Below are positions 51,148 through 63,108 of a stretch of 64,000 bases of DNA, one piece after another. Within the stretch, counting starts at the first letter, position 1, and each line of letters starts with the position of its first letter. The position numbers were made by a program, and so were the translations under genes. The stretch is from assembly GCA_030704615.1 (NCBI GenBank), contig CM060733.1, positions 32,118,001 to 32,182,000 on the forward strand, read 5' to 3'. The notes beneath the pieces are model-generated. The model was not told the DNA's origin, made no database searches, and was given only the letters and a program-made list of their open reading frames with translations. Source of the DNA: Takakia lepidozioides (lineage: Eukaryota; Streptophyta; Takakiopsida; Takakiales; Takakiaceae).

Positions 51148-53381
51148 GCAGATCAGAGAGTTGGACATCTCAGGTGGATTCCTATCCAACAACAAAACTC
51201 CTAGTATGTTTCAAGGTGCATTCATTTTTGGGGTACTGAAATTGCATGTTGACTGGTTTGTTGGAGGGGTCCACAGACACTGATAACACGGCCACCCTCA
51301 CTCAATTTCTGATGTCGAAAATGTTGGACTCGCCGGAAGAGGAGACAACGTATGCAAATGCTTATGCTGAGGAAATTTGTGTTAACGCTTAATCCACAGT
51401 TTGATCAAGGCTGCTGACAACAGTAGTCAAATCAATGTTTTGGTGGAATCTCGGAAAGCCCATTTGCTTTCATAACAAGATGTATCATGGTTATAATAGT
51501 ATTTATGGTGAGGTCTGGTAAGAACTGTCACATCAACTAGTGCTTGAAAGCCTATTGCTTTCATGACATGGCGATCATAGTTTTCATTCTGTAATGTGCA
51601 TGAAGACCTCACCACTGCCTGAGTGATTTGTAGGCCAGATCTCTGGATCAACTAACTGAGCCTGACACTTGCTATCTCAGATAGATTAATGGCTAGGAAT
51701 TTAAGGCGGGTATCCAGGAATTGGCATCAAGACCAAATGTTAGGCTGGTTAAATTTTTTTTAAGGCGGGTATCTAGGAATTGGCATCAAGACCAAAGGTC
51801 AGGCCGGTTATATTTTTTTAAGGCGGGTATCTAGGAATTGGCATCAAGACCAAAGGTTAGGCCGGTTATATTTTTTTGCTACACTCTGGATGTGAGTAGG
51901 CCAAGAACCTGCTTGTTTTTGGAACCCTACATGGAAATCAAGTGAAGCAAATCCCACAATTTATGGTACCACGTTCATATCATTGCCAGTAGTATTAACT
52001 ATAAACAGGGCATTACATATGGCTCATGTCTCCATATACTGTGCAATGTCCACCTGTACTGAAAACAATTCTTGTATGAGGACTTGACCGTCACTTGCAG
52101 AACCATGAACCGCAATACAGAAGGTTATGGATTATGATTGATAGAGTGGTGGAAATGCATGTCATACCTTCATCTACCTTGAAAATGTGACCAAGCATGA
52201 CAGTGTAAACATTTTTCGTGCTAACCGACCTGTGTCAACAACAATATCAAAGCACAAACCATGTCACCACAATGGAGTATGGCATGCCTTGTTACAGTTG
52301 ACTATAAAGAGCCCTCACTGTGTAGTTGCTCCACATCCCGGGCACTGCCATCAATGAGGAAGCCTACATTCAGCATGAAGACTAAATAGACTGGTAAGAC
52401 TAGAGTCAAGCATCCCCAGTAAAATATCCCCTTTGTGGACCTGTAGCCAGCCCACTGGAAGGATACAATCAGTAAAGAGTAATGCTAATGATTCTGGTAT
52501 GCTTGGCTGCTTGCTATGCTGAGTACAGCATCATCATCAGCCTGGTCATTCTAGCTACAGCCCAGCAAGCTGGTATGGTGACTGTTGTCTCTGCGTTGTC
52601 TCTGCTAACCGCAACACCGGGCACCGTTCTTTCCTGATCTTTCAGATTTCTCGCTTCCCCCCACTAAGAAACGCTGAGCAAGAAAGGATGACAAACAATC
52701 TGTGAACATTATAATACACCATACAGGGAACACTAAGAATATCAATGCAAACCAATTGATACTTGATGAGAAACATAGATTTCAAAGCCCTTTGCATTTT
52801 AAGGTCCAGTACCAAGAACCAAGACCTTCCAAACAAGCTAACCTCCAGACTTGGCTGCTAACTTGATTACAAAATTGCTCTCTGCTCCCAGAAGTTGACT
52901 CCCCATCTTACTTGCAACTGAGTTAAACTTTTAGAGATCATAAAGCACACCTGTAGGGTTGCTGCCTTATTGTGTTGACTACCCTGCTAGTGACATGACA
53001 CGTGCCAGAGTGTCCCTATACCCCTCTTTGGGAGTTTCAAAAGGAAACATACCGATACTAAAGATCACTACTTTGTATCTTTCCAAGCCTATCCTGTATC
53101 TGTCAGGATTGCTGTAAGACTGTTCACTAGTCAAGCTGCTGGACTAGAAGGGGTTTGTATGTCACAAAAGCCACAAAAGTCTCAAGAGTCACAATATTGT
53201 CGATTTGACCCACTTGACAAGAGCAGTTGCTGCACCCTTCTTCCAGTCTCACAAGTCATCACTCAACAAACTTGTGCTGGGCATCAACAATTCTTTCCAG
53301 CCATAATCCTCCTCCCTTACATCCTGTCACTCAAGTTTTCTGTGTTCCTTACTAGAACCAGGGCAAGGAAATTAGGGCTGC
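51148..53381. other. Intergenic region between convergent genes
   Basis: I see no gene. The only structure found is a three-unit tandem repeat at 51701-51877 (listed separately). The region should contain the 3' UTR of the reverse-strand coiled-coil gene. Confidence 0.35.
51701..51877. repeat. Three tandem 59-bp units
   Basis: Units start at 51701, 51760 and 51819. Each reads TTAAGGCGGGTATCTAGGAA, then TTGGCATCAAGACCAAAGGT, then AGGCCGGTTATATTTTTTT with a few substitutions. The last two units are closest to each other. Confidence 0.9.
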
Positions 53382-56300
53382 TCAGCTTGGAGATGAACAT
53401 GCAACCCGCCCCATATAGAAGAAGGCTAATGAAGCTATAATGCCCACAATTGCAGCAGCAATTTCCTTGCCCAAAAAAGGCCTTTGTTTTCCGTGTCTTC
53501 TCAATTCCATCTCCATTGCACTCATTGCCTTCTCCTTGTCACTCAATTCGTCACTCATGACCTTCTTCATAGCATGCAATGCTTCCAAGGCCTCCTTCAC
53601 TGGGGCAAGCTCCTTTTTGCATACATCCAGCTCCTCTGTTCCCCTTGCAACAATGCCTTCCATCTTCTGTAACTCCTCCCTCATCCCAGCATTAGATGCT
53701 TCAAGCAACGACGATTTTGAATCCAGCTCAGACAGACCTTGCTCAGCAACAACCAACAACTTTTGCACTTGCACTTTCTCTTCCTTGACCTCTGTGGCCT
53801 CGTCAGTTAACTTCTTGATGCTCTCTTGCAGTGCTTCAATCTGTGCAAGTGCACCCTCGAGCTCACTCCCTAGTAAATGTCTCTCTGCATTTGTTGATGA
53901 CTCCAGATTCAACATCTTCTCTTGAACTTTTGCCAAATCATTAGATGCCTGCCTGTACTGCGTCTCCAACATATGCTTCTCAGTCTGCAAATTATAGACC
54001 AGTGCCTCCGACTCTGACTCCCTGACCTTGAAGTCCATGTTCTCTTTCTCCAGAAGCTGCAAGTGGCTCTGGGCATCAATCAGTGCCGCATCCAGCCTTA
54101 CATTCTCCAGTTTAGCCTTCTCCATGTCCACCTGCAAAAGCAAGAAACTATGCTGTTTATGTGCAGGCACCATGGCCATGAGGGGTGCCAAGGGTGTTCT
54201 AGAAATCTGGAGGGCTTTGAATGAATCACATTCTGAACAAATGAGGAAAGCAGACTAGACTATGATCAGAAGTGCAAGTTGGCCAGAAGCCAGCAGCACA
54301 GAATTGTTGCACCCCCATAACTCAGACCCTTCCTAAACAACTGATGGGATTACAGCTTCATTTGAGGAAGGTGCTCAGAGGTCATGCCTTTAAGGCTTCA
54401 ATTGTGTCTCTTGCATAAATGCTGTCCTCCACTGAAGCCTTCAAAGTATCAGATAGCCGGTTGAGCTCACCCTCCATGGCTTCCTTCTGAGCCTTGAAGT
54501 CTGTAGCCTTTTCATTATAAGATGACTGCAAACAGATTGAAATGGCATCATTGCGGTGTTTCAGACTTCACAAACCCATTCCATGAAACATACATTGAAG
54601 ATTAGAATTGTGGAAGAGAGAAAGTAGACTGCAATCATTACTATGTGTTGCATTTCATCCTTTTGAAGATAAACTTGGCTGCTATTTTCTATCATACCTT
54701 CTAGGCCCCATGATTGTTAGAGAACAGAACCTAGCCCCTGATTTTGATATGACAGTCACCAGCTATAGTAGGAAAAAGACAACCCAAGTTGAAAATAACA
54801 CATCTGCAAGTCTATGCATGAAAGCGTCGCCATCAACCAGGGGCCACGTGGGTATAGATCCAGAAGGAGAGCTTCCCAACTGTCATGGGCATGAGAGCAT
54901 GTTTTGAACCATACCTGTAAACGTGCATTATTCTCACTTAGACCCTCACTGAAGCTGGAGAGCCTCTCTATCTCACAAGTCAGTGACTGAGCCTCAGCTT
55001 CATGTGTAGCAGCAATTTGTTTGCTTTCCTCAAGCTTTCCCAGCACATCCTCCAGTTCTCGACGCACTTTCGACAGCATGGTCTCCAGCTCATTCTTCTC
55101 ATTCAGTAAAGAAAGCTTCTCCACCAGAAAACCACCTATCTGGTTGTCTAAATCTATCACTTCTTTCTGAAGTGCAGCCTTTTGTTTCTCTGATGCCACT
55201 AACGATTCAATCTCATTGTTCACCGCGCTAAATGCACACTTCAGAGCATCAGTTTCTTTAAGTGATGCCTGTAGTTTCACCTGCAGAACTTCCTGTTCAC
55301 TGCCTAGGGCAATAACTTTTTCCTTATATGCATCTCTCTCTTGCACAGCTGAATCCAGCTTCATTTTCAGAGCTTTCTTATCGTATTCCAGGCATGCAAT
55401 CTCGTCCTTCATATGGTGGTGGATGGGCTTCATACTGTTTAATTCGTCTGCCAAATCTTTCAGTGACTCAAGTTCTCTGGAGATTTCACTGACAGAATCA
55501 TCTGCATTTCGTCTTCGGTAATTCTCTTCGTCCAGATTCTGTTGTCCATTCAATCACATGGGTTTGGGTAAGGGAGAGACTACTTTACCAATGGTTATTG
55601 GCTCTAGTTTTCACAAGAAACATCCACCCCTCAACTGATAACTCCACAAGCCCCTACTACATTCTCCCTTAATGCAGCTTTTCATGAACCTCAAGACCAA
55701 GGGACAGCCATTCACAAAAGGTCATAAGTCTAGTGCATTTAAGTGGGAAGAAAGGTTAATCCCTTGACGCTGCAGAGAGCTAAGGTGACAAAGCCGCACA
55801 GGACAACGACATGATGTTAATTTGGTCTGGCTACCAACAATTCGATGAGAAATTTCGTATACAGCCTCTAATCAACATTCCCCAATTCCCCCGCGTCACC
55901 TGATTGAAAACGAAGCACTAACCGATACCCAACAAGGACTGGCGATGGGGATGCGTCCAGTCTACACCTACACCGCATTGAAAGCCCACATCACTGGGCA
56001 AATAAACTAGAGACTCCTGTACTACTGGGCGCACTGTTCGTCTTTAGACTCGAATCCGTAAATGATTCGGAGGTTCTTAGGTTTCAGGAATTATAATGCC
56101 TATCAGCGCTCACAATTAGTACAACTAACATGGAGAATAGTGACCCTGTTTACCTTTTTTGCGATACGAAGCTCATCCTCCCGTTCTGCAATCCTTGATA
56201 GCAGCTCCTCATTCTCAGACCGCAGAGCTAGCAATTTTTTGACGATTTTGTCGTTCACCTCCATGAGGTTCATCAGCCGGTGGTCGCCGCTTTCTAACAC

Positions 56301-56408
56301 CGTTTGCTGCTTTGAGCTCGCAATGCACGTGGCGTTGCCATTGGTAGCCTCCAGGCAGCCGGCGTCCCCGTTGGCCAAAGGATCTCCATATCCTGTCCCA
56401 TTGCTCAC
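53382..56408 (-). CDS. Tail-anchored coiled-coil protein (PMD-like architecture)
   Basis: Four exons on the reverse strand, all in phase 0, give 588 aa: 56408-56154, 55538-54915, 54525-54388 and 54131-53382. A Gly/Asn-rich N-terminal segment of about 50 residues is followed by heptad-rich coiled coil over nearly the whole length (for example ENEELLSRIAEREDELRIAK, NEKNELETMLSKVRRELEDV, LEGALAQIEALQESIKKLTD). Just before the C-terminus is a single hydrophobic stretch, EIAAAIVGIIASLAFFYMGR, with a short basic/polar end. No signal peptide is seen, so it would be a tail-anchored organelle or envelope protein facing the cytosol. The layout resembles plant PMD1/PMD2 (peroxisome and mitochondrion division) or other coiled-coil membrane tethers, but coiled coils align promiscuously, so the name is tentative. 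Intron 3 appears to start with GC (GCATGA) rather than GT. Confidence 0.82.
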
Positions 56409-58374
56409 CGCAGACTGTGGAGTACCTGGTGGAGATTCAAGGGGTCCAGTCCGTCAACACTTGCGCGAGGTGGTTCGTCATCAGTGGCGCGGTGGTCCTT
56501 GTGATGCTTTTTGCTCCTGTGCTTCCCTCGCATTTTTTCTGCTCACAAGAACTGTGCCAGCGGTGAGGGGAGGGGGAGACAGACCTTCAAGAAGTGAGTA
56601 AATATGAGACCTCAATGCATCACAGGACAAAATACATCCTGTGTCCAGAGCTATAAACGATGGTTTTGCATGCAGAAGTGGAGGAACTTGAACAAATAGA
56701 CAAAAAAAAACTTACATGTGTACACCAGGTTAACTCCCTCCCGGACACCGAGGGCAATGCACTACCTACATAAGGACACTCTTGCATTCATGCTTCCATG
56801 CATTTGGACAGAGATAATAAGACTTGGTATGTACACCAAACAAGAAATCGTAAAGCAATATGAAGGTAAAGTCCTAACAACAGAAAGCTCAACTCCTGAG
56901 CTGGTAAAAATCTTGCAGCAGTTCCCCTTCCTCCTCACTTGCACGGAGGAAAGGAAGCACCGGCGCCTAATTGGCCGGAAAGTAACCACTAGATGCTTAA
57001 AAGTTGAAGATAAGACCTCTGATTCCAGAGCTAGTGATGAAACTACACGTACACGCAATCATGCTCCTCGAACTATAGAATGAAACGGGAATAAGTACAT
57101 CGAGAGATAGAGTGAGAAAGGGAGGAAGGTCCAAACGCATCCCAAAAACACTGGAAAGATACATACATACAGAAATCGAAAAAGGAAAGGACGATAAAGC
57201 GCGTATTAAGGATAAGCTACCTTCACAGAGATGTAGGTCCGATTTGAGAGGAAGAAAGTGGTCAGTTAACTCAAGACGCGCGAGCAATGCAACAGTGTGA
57301 GATTCTTCAGAGCTATGGCGAGAGAGAGCGAGAGATGGGAAAAGAGAGACGCACAAAGAACGGAAAATGCTCTGTGCCTGTAATCAATGCTCATATCCGG
57401 TTTCCGGTTGCCTCCGACCGGAATCGGTGAAGACGAATCGGTCTGGCATTGACCGGTCACCGGCCAGTTTCTTGAACTCTGTGCAAAAGGGTAATTGGGT
57501 GGCATTCAAATTCAACACGGCGCATTTACTGTGGCCGCTCACCCGATTAGGGGCGGCAAACAGGTGGCCGCGGCGCCTGAATGCTCGGAGGAAACGACCA
57601 ACGGCACATTGTCTACTTACTTTTGGCGGGAATACATCTTCGTACAGTACTCATCCATTTTTTTGAGACATTCATCTATCGCAAGCTGTTTCCATTGTAT
57701 TCATCCCGCAGTCATTAGTCAGTTTGAGTCTTACATCCATCCACCTGCCCAGGATGATCTGTTTTTTAATGGTTCTCCTACACCTTCCTAACACTGGCCA
57801 CAAGCTAGTTTTGTGCAGCCCTGCGCAACGAGGGTGTAGGTAGTATAGGAAATGTGATGAGCACGGGCAGATTGTTGGTAATCAGTCAAGGACCTACTAT
57901 CCAGCAACTGTAGTTTTCATACCGTCCTCCCCACTGAGTGCTATATTCTTTGGTGTGGGGGTTGGTATAGTGTGAGCACTACTTGCATGAGAGGTGAGCG
58001 TCTGCTGTGTCAATATGAATGTGTTGTGTGTGTGTATATATATATATATATAATTTATAACCATTTAAATATTTACAAATACAATTTACTTGGAATTATT
58101 ACTTAATTATTACTTTAAATTATTAAGTAAATTATTACTTAAAAACCCTCATAGTGCTAGTATGAGGCATAGGGTGCTGCGTCTTCATTAGCAAATAATA
58201 ATGATAATTTAAACTAGGGTTGCGCGTTGCTATGCACTACTAGTGTGAATCTCAATATGTAATTGTACTAGTTGTTAGGGGATAGAGTTTTGCTCTACAA
58301 AAATATATATGGGTAGGGCATTTGAAAGTGACCTATTCATCTTTTCAGATATAATGTGATTTCTTCTCAGGCTG
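56409..58374. other. Intergenic region between the coiled-coil gene and the hAT element
   Basis: It should contain the 5' UTR and promoter of the reverse-strand gene. A (TG)n(TA)n microsatellite lies at 58024-58052. Short open frames on both strands near 56718-57360 and 57367-57791 mirror each other, show no family resemblance and are not called. Confidence 0.35.
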
Positions 58375-58382
58375 GTTGGTAC
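58375..58382. repeat. Left 8-bp target-site duplication of the hAT element
   Basis: GTTGGTAC, matching GTTGGTAG at 62875-62882 in seven of eight positions. Confidence 0.8.
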
Positions 58383-58414
58383 CAGTGTTGTGTGGGTACC
58401 CGCTTAGGCGGGTT

Positions 58415-58590
58415 GAAACCGGCGGTTCCGGTTCCGGTTCCTGGGAACCGATAATGGAACCGGAACCGGCGCCAGGAACCAGAACCGGGGAGCAGGACGA
58501 GCCGGTCCCAGAACCGGAACCGACGGGTGCGGGTTTTTCCACAGGAACTGGAACCGGGGGGTCAATGGCGGTTCCGGATCCGGTTCTCGC
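58415..58590. repeat. Left subterminal AACCGG/GGTTCCGG repeat array
   Basis: Dense overlapping AACCGG, GGAACC and GGTTCC motifs occur in both orientations. The right subterminal region (62713-62845) has the same motif. Known hAT transposases bind short subterminal repeats (AAACGG in maize Ac), so these are candidate transposase sites. Confidence 0.75.
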
Positions 58591-58768
58591 ACTAGGGTTT
58601 TCTTTTTTTTTTTTTTTTTTTTTTCCCCGCGATCTGTCGTCTCTCACGCGCGATCTACTGCAGCGCAGGGGAGGGAGCAGCGCATAGCAGCGCGGGAGGA
58701 GGGATCAGCTCAGCGCACCAGCGCAGGGGAGGGAACAACAAAACACTGCGGGAGGAGGGATCAGATCA

Positions 58769-59400
58769 GCGCACCAGCGCGGGGCGAGGTAGCAGCATTT
58801 TTTTTTAATTTATTTATTTATTATTATTATTATTTTGGTTTGGTTTTCCTGCTTTTGTAGTCTCGCACCTCCACTTGCGGGATGTGCTGCAGCAGCGCGG
58901 GGGAGGGAGTAGCGCCTCAACCCTTGGGGGAGGCCGAAGCAGCACAGGAGGGGGAGGTAGCAGTGTAGGCAGCAGGGTTTTTTTATTTTGTTTTATTTTT
59001 TTCCACGTTGTATCGTCTTTCACCTCCTCTTGCTGCAGCAGCGGGAGCATCAACGCGCGGGAGGGAGCAGCGCGGGAGGAGGGATCAGATCAGCGCACCA
59101 GCGCGTGTGCGAGGTAGCAGCATTTTTTATTTTTTTTTGGTTTGGTTTTCTTGCTTCTATGGTCTCGCACCTCCACCTTCGGGATGTGCTGCAGCAACGC
59201 GAGCATCAGTGTGGGGGAGGGAGCAGCGCCTCAGCCCGTAGGGCAGGCCGAAGCAGCACATGAGGGGGAGGGAGCAGCGTAGGCAGCAGGGTTTTTTTTT
59301 TGTTTTTTTTTCCCACGTTGTACCGTCTCTCACCTCCTGCTGCTACAGCAGCACAAATATCAACGCGGGGGAGGGAGCAGCCGGGTACGAGTATAGGGGA
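58769..59400. repeat. Tandem duplication, about 300-bp units, in the 5' part of the hAT element
   Basis: GCGCACCAGCGCG recurs at 58769 and 59093. GGTTTGGTTTTC recurs at 58837 and 59139, each followed by GTCTCGCACCTCCAC and GGGATGTGCTGCAGCA. Units contain GGGAGGGAGCAGCGC blocks and poly-T runs. No coding role is apparent. Confidence 0.75.
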
Positions 59401-60182
59401 GGGAGCAGCGCAGTCAGCACAACCTCCGTGAAGGTTAGCCCTCCATCTTTTTATTTTTATGGCAAAATTGTGCAGCCGAGAAGCTTGTGCTAAGGCCTTT
59501 GGTTTTTTTTTTTTTTTTTTTTTCCTTTCATGGCAAATTAATGCAACCAAGCAACTTGTGCTAGGCCCTTTTAGCCCTTCATTTTTTTTTTTTTTCCCTT
59601 GAATGGCAAAGTCATGCAACCAAGTAGTTTGGTTGGTCTACTGTAGCCAGTGCCTTGTGTTAGCATTATGAGATCTGAAAATGGTCAATGTACATGCTCT
59701 CTTGGCTGGTCTATTGTTGCCAATGGCTTATGATAGCATTAGGAAATCTGAAAGAGGTCTACCTGGTGTGCATTTGATTGCCACTCATGACATCTGAAAA
59801 TTGAATTTCCACATTTGAGGATCTGTCATGGTGCCTAAAGGGGCTGAATGACTAAAATGACATATCTTACATTTATATATATGTGTTCTACTTTGAATGT
59901 ATGAGTGCTTGTGCCACCCAAGAGCTTGTATGTATGCCCTTGCTTTAATATTTGGCTCTACTTGTGGGATTGGGTATTTACTATTTACTGTCATAAGACC
60001 AGCCCCCCTATTTAATGTCATAAAACTAGCCCCCCCCCTATGTGCAGTGTTGTGCAGTTTACTAGGCTCTCACATTGGTGTAATTATATTACAAATTTGC
60101 ATTGTATGAATGTTTAAGTTTGAATTGGGTTGGATTGGGACCCGATTGGGATTAATTTGATTCAGGGAGTATATGTAGCCAT

Positions 60183-62436
60183 TTGCAATGTATGGAGCCC
60201 AATATCTTTGAAGAACTGGAGAGAGGTGTTGTTCATGACACCAATGTCAACAATGTGGGAGCTATGGAAGCTTGCCCTATGCTATGTGCATCGTCTTCTT
60301 CATCAATTCCTCTCCCTTCAGCGGTCGGTGGGTCTTCCACAATATCACAGTATTCAAATAGCTCAATGTCCGAGGAAGAGCAGTTTTCCACCCTACGCAA
60401 GTAATGTGAGTTTTGGAAACCTTACAATCGCATTGCTTCATCATGGGCATTTTATGCAGTTGCCAACGCGGGTCCAGTAGATGCAATACACCCGCAGTAT
60501 ATGAGGTGTGTGTTTTGTTATTTTGCTCCTGTGTTTGAAAAGATGTCAGGATATATGACTTACAACAAAGACCATGGAAATTCTGTTCTTCACAAGCATG
60601 TGAATAAGAAACATGGGGCTTTGGTTAAGTAAGTGGATTGAAATGGAAAAAGATGGGCCGGATGCTTGTAGACCTGCAAAGAAGAGGCTTGGCCCTACCC
60701 CAGGGAACATATCTTCTTTCTTTGGCAGTCGAACTCCATACAAGAAAGATGATGAATAACAGAAAAGATTCAACGAGGATTTGGTCATGTTCATTGCAAA
60801 AGAGTTGTTGCCATTGTCTTTGGTCGAATCTCCATGGCTACGAAGGGTAGTGGGGAGACAAAATGATCGTCTAGTTTCCCCTCTCGACGCACACTTGTGT
60901 AACTTGTACTGTCAGTTTTGATTTGTGGATGTCAAGAGAATGAACAGATACTTTTGTCATCATAACGTACTTTCTTAATGAGCAATGAGAACCATGTCAT
61001 GTGACATTGGGAATGTTTGAGGCACCTGATATATCCGGGGCAGCCATGACACGACAAGTGAACGACCTTTTGACAAAATATGGTTTGAATTCGCGCATCA
61101 TAGCTTATGTCAAAGATGAAGGAGGTAATTTGGGTACTTTGACTGTAGCTTTGAATGCAGTCGTGTCTTGTGCCCCATTGGGACTGTCTGCACCATTTGT
61201 GGGAAGTTGCTTTGGACATGCAATATCCAAGTGTTGTCAGTATGCCACGACTGATGCAAAGGTGTGCATGAATATGAGGGTTCTGTCTATAAAGGATGCT
61301 CAATCAAAGTTGCAGAAGACCATCACTTGGACCAAGAAGAGTGGAAAGGGAAGGCAAGAATGGAATGTAGCATGTGTTGATAGTGACATTCATCCTCGCA
61401 AGCTGAAGACTCCAGTGAAAACCAGGTTTGCTTCCAAAGTGATCATCTTTAAAAAACTTTGGAATTTCAGCAAGCTATCATTAATTGTTATTCCAGGCAG
61501 GCTTCACTGTCTTTGCAATCTCGCATACCAAGCCCATAAGTGTGGGCAATTGCAAAGTCTATTTCCACGGTTCTCGGACCTGTGGTTCATGAGTGTGTTA
61601 TGAACCAGTCAGACAGATACTGACTATTGTCTGATGCTCTTGCTGCAGCAATTACAACTTATGTACGTGTGCGAGCAGACAATGTTCGAAGCTTGGGTAC
61701 AATGGATTATCGCATTGGGGATTTTGATGCAGAGTTGCAATTGTTAGAATGGCGGATGGCTCAGGAGGTGGCGCATGTATTGGGGACAATTCTCTCATTT
61801 TTGGAAGGAGTTCAACCATTGAAAAGCCCACAATATGTTGGCGCTGATGCTTGATCCGCATTTCAAGGGATTGTCCTTGGTGACACAATATGTGGGCAGA
61901 GAACAGGGACATATCATTGTTCAGCAATATGAACACCTTGGTGTTGGAGCCTCTTTTGGTCGAATGTTTCAAGATCCTTCACCCGGATACTACGACCCAG
62001 CCGGAGCCAGATTCCATTGTTTGGTTTGGAGGAGCCATGTGAGGATATGACATTGATGGTGGTGAGAGATCAGCTTCTGAATTTCCGAAGGCAAAAGATC
62101 ACTGACACTGAGTGTAGTGCTCATTTGAAATGGTGGAAAAAGCACGAATCTGTATTTCCATATGTGGGATATTTGGCACGTCTCTTGTTGGGCATTGTTG
62201 GGTCTCAGATTGAATGTGAGAGGGTTTTTAGCATTGCAGGTGTTATTACAAATTTGCGACGTTGCAAGTTAGGTGTTCAGAACCTTGATATGCTTGTGAG
62301 AATTGTCAAGAATTGGCCGAATGATGCTCGTGTTGGTTGCATGAGCTCTTCCATGAATGAGTTTTTAAACAGTGAGGAAGTCCTCTTAGATGACAACGAG
62401 GAGTTGATTGAGGCTGAGTTGTTTGAGATAAAATGA
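60183..62436 (+). pseudogene. hAT transposase, inactivated
   Basis: An N-terminal Ser-rich segment (60183-60404) ends at a TAA, after which the same frame continues with CEFWKPYNRIASSW. The BED-type zinc finger follows: CVFC at about 60510 and HKHVNKKH at about 60595. A further stretch (about 60648-60920, with SSFFGSRTPY and LPLSLVESPWLRRV) contains another TAA. Pieces at 61001-61603 (YVKDEGGNL, HAISKCC), 61627-61854 and 61835-62050 (LALMLDPHFKGL) lie in shifting frames. The C-terminal dimerisation region is intact at 62017-62436, with WWKKHE, ECERVFSIAG and LDMLVRIVKNWP. At least two stops and several shifts make an active enzyme unlikely. Unrecognised introns could explain some of the breaks. 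Confidence 0.85.
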
Positions 62437-62604
62437 TTTCTTTGTGTACTCTACACTACTCTACACACATTGATTTATACTCGCTTACTTTGTATTATTA
62501 TTCATTCATAAATTTGTTTATGAATGTTGTGTTGTTTCTTTTCAACATGGTCAAAATATTTGATATAAAAATATACCCTAAACCTGAATACCTGAATACG
62601 TGAA

Positions 62605-62678
62605 TTTTTTATAAATCTGAAAATGATTTGTGAATCCCAATATATTGATTCACAAATCATTTTCAGATTTATAAAAAA
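62605..62678. repeat. Perfect 32-bp inverted repeat with 10-nt loop
   Basis: Arm 62605-62636 (starting TTTTTTATAAATCTGAAAAT) is the exact reverse complement of 62647-62678, with a CCAATATATT loop. It lies between the transposase remains and the right subterminal array of the hAT element. Confidence 0.95.
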
Positions 62679-62915
62679 CGATAAAAAATTATATATATAT
62701 ATTCAAAAAATAGAGAACCAGAACCGGAAACTGGAACCGGTGGATCCTTCCCAAAAAATACCCGGAACCGGAACCGGATCATAAAAAAGAACCGGATCCG
62801 GAACCGCCTCTTTAAATCTACCAAGGAACCGGAACCGGCGGTTCCTTCAATATGGCAATAACCGCACAACACTGGTTGGTAGTTTCGCCGTGCGAAATTA
62901 TCCATGGGTGATGAT

Positions 62916-63100
62916 AACAACCAACATGTAGCCCAGCGGTAAGGGCATATACCCTCTTACAAGTGGTTGTGGGTTCAAACCACCCTGTTGGTTGTTACAA
63001 ACGTGTCCACGTTCCTACCGGAAGGCAGTAGCCCTTCTAGTCAAGTGACACCATAAGTTACGCTTGTTTCGGCAACGGTTTATTTATTTATTTATTTTGA
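62916..63100 (+). mobile_element. tRNA-derived SINE, copy 2
   Basis: A perfect A box TAGCCCAGCGG is at 62929-62939 and a B box GGTTCAAACCA at 62972-62982. The body contains GGAAGGCAGTAGCCCTTC and GACACCATAAGTTACGCT, shared with copy 1 at 8173-8334. The 3' end is (TTTA)n. GTGATGAT at 62908-62915 and 63101-63108 is the probable target duplication. It lies 33 bp outside the right end of the hAT element. Confidence 0.87.
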
Positions 63101-63108
63101 GTGATGAT

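Larger units (their letters stand above)
58383..62874 (+). mobile_element. hAT-superfamily DNA transposon, 4.5 kb
   Basis: The left end begins CAGTGTTGTG at 58383-58392 and the right end is its inverse, CACAACACTG at 62865-62874. The flanks are GTTGGTAC (58375-58382) and GTTGGTAG (62875-62882), an 8-bp duplication with one difference, as expected for hAT. Both subterminal regions are packed with AACCGG/CCGGTT motifs. Inside are a roughly 300-bp tandem repeat, a dead transposase gene with BED finger and hAT dimerisation region, and a 32-bp perfect hairpin near the right end. Confidence 0.9.

Noticed and set aside
53440-53925. 161-codon forward open frame opposite the coiled-coil gene
   Set aside because: It is Ser/Cys/Phe rich, as expected for the antisense of a Glu/Lys/Leu coiled coil. 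The reverse frame has consistent splice sites.
58376-58687. Open frame encoding a Pro-Glu/Gly-Thr repeat peptide
   Set aside because: It is a translation of the GGAACC/AACCGG subterminal array of the hAT element. Both strands are open because of the short repeat unit.
62929-62982. Possible tRNA gene (A and B boxes)
   Set aside because: No cloverleaf stems pair, and the same unit with a non-tRNA body occurs at 8173-8334, so it is a SINE.
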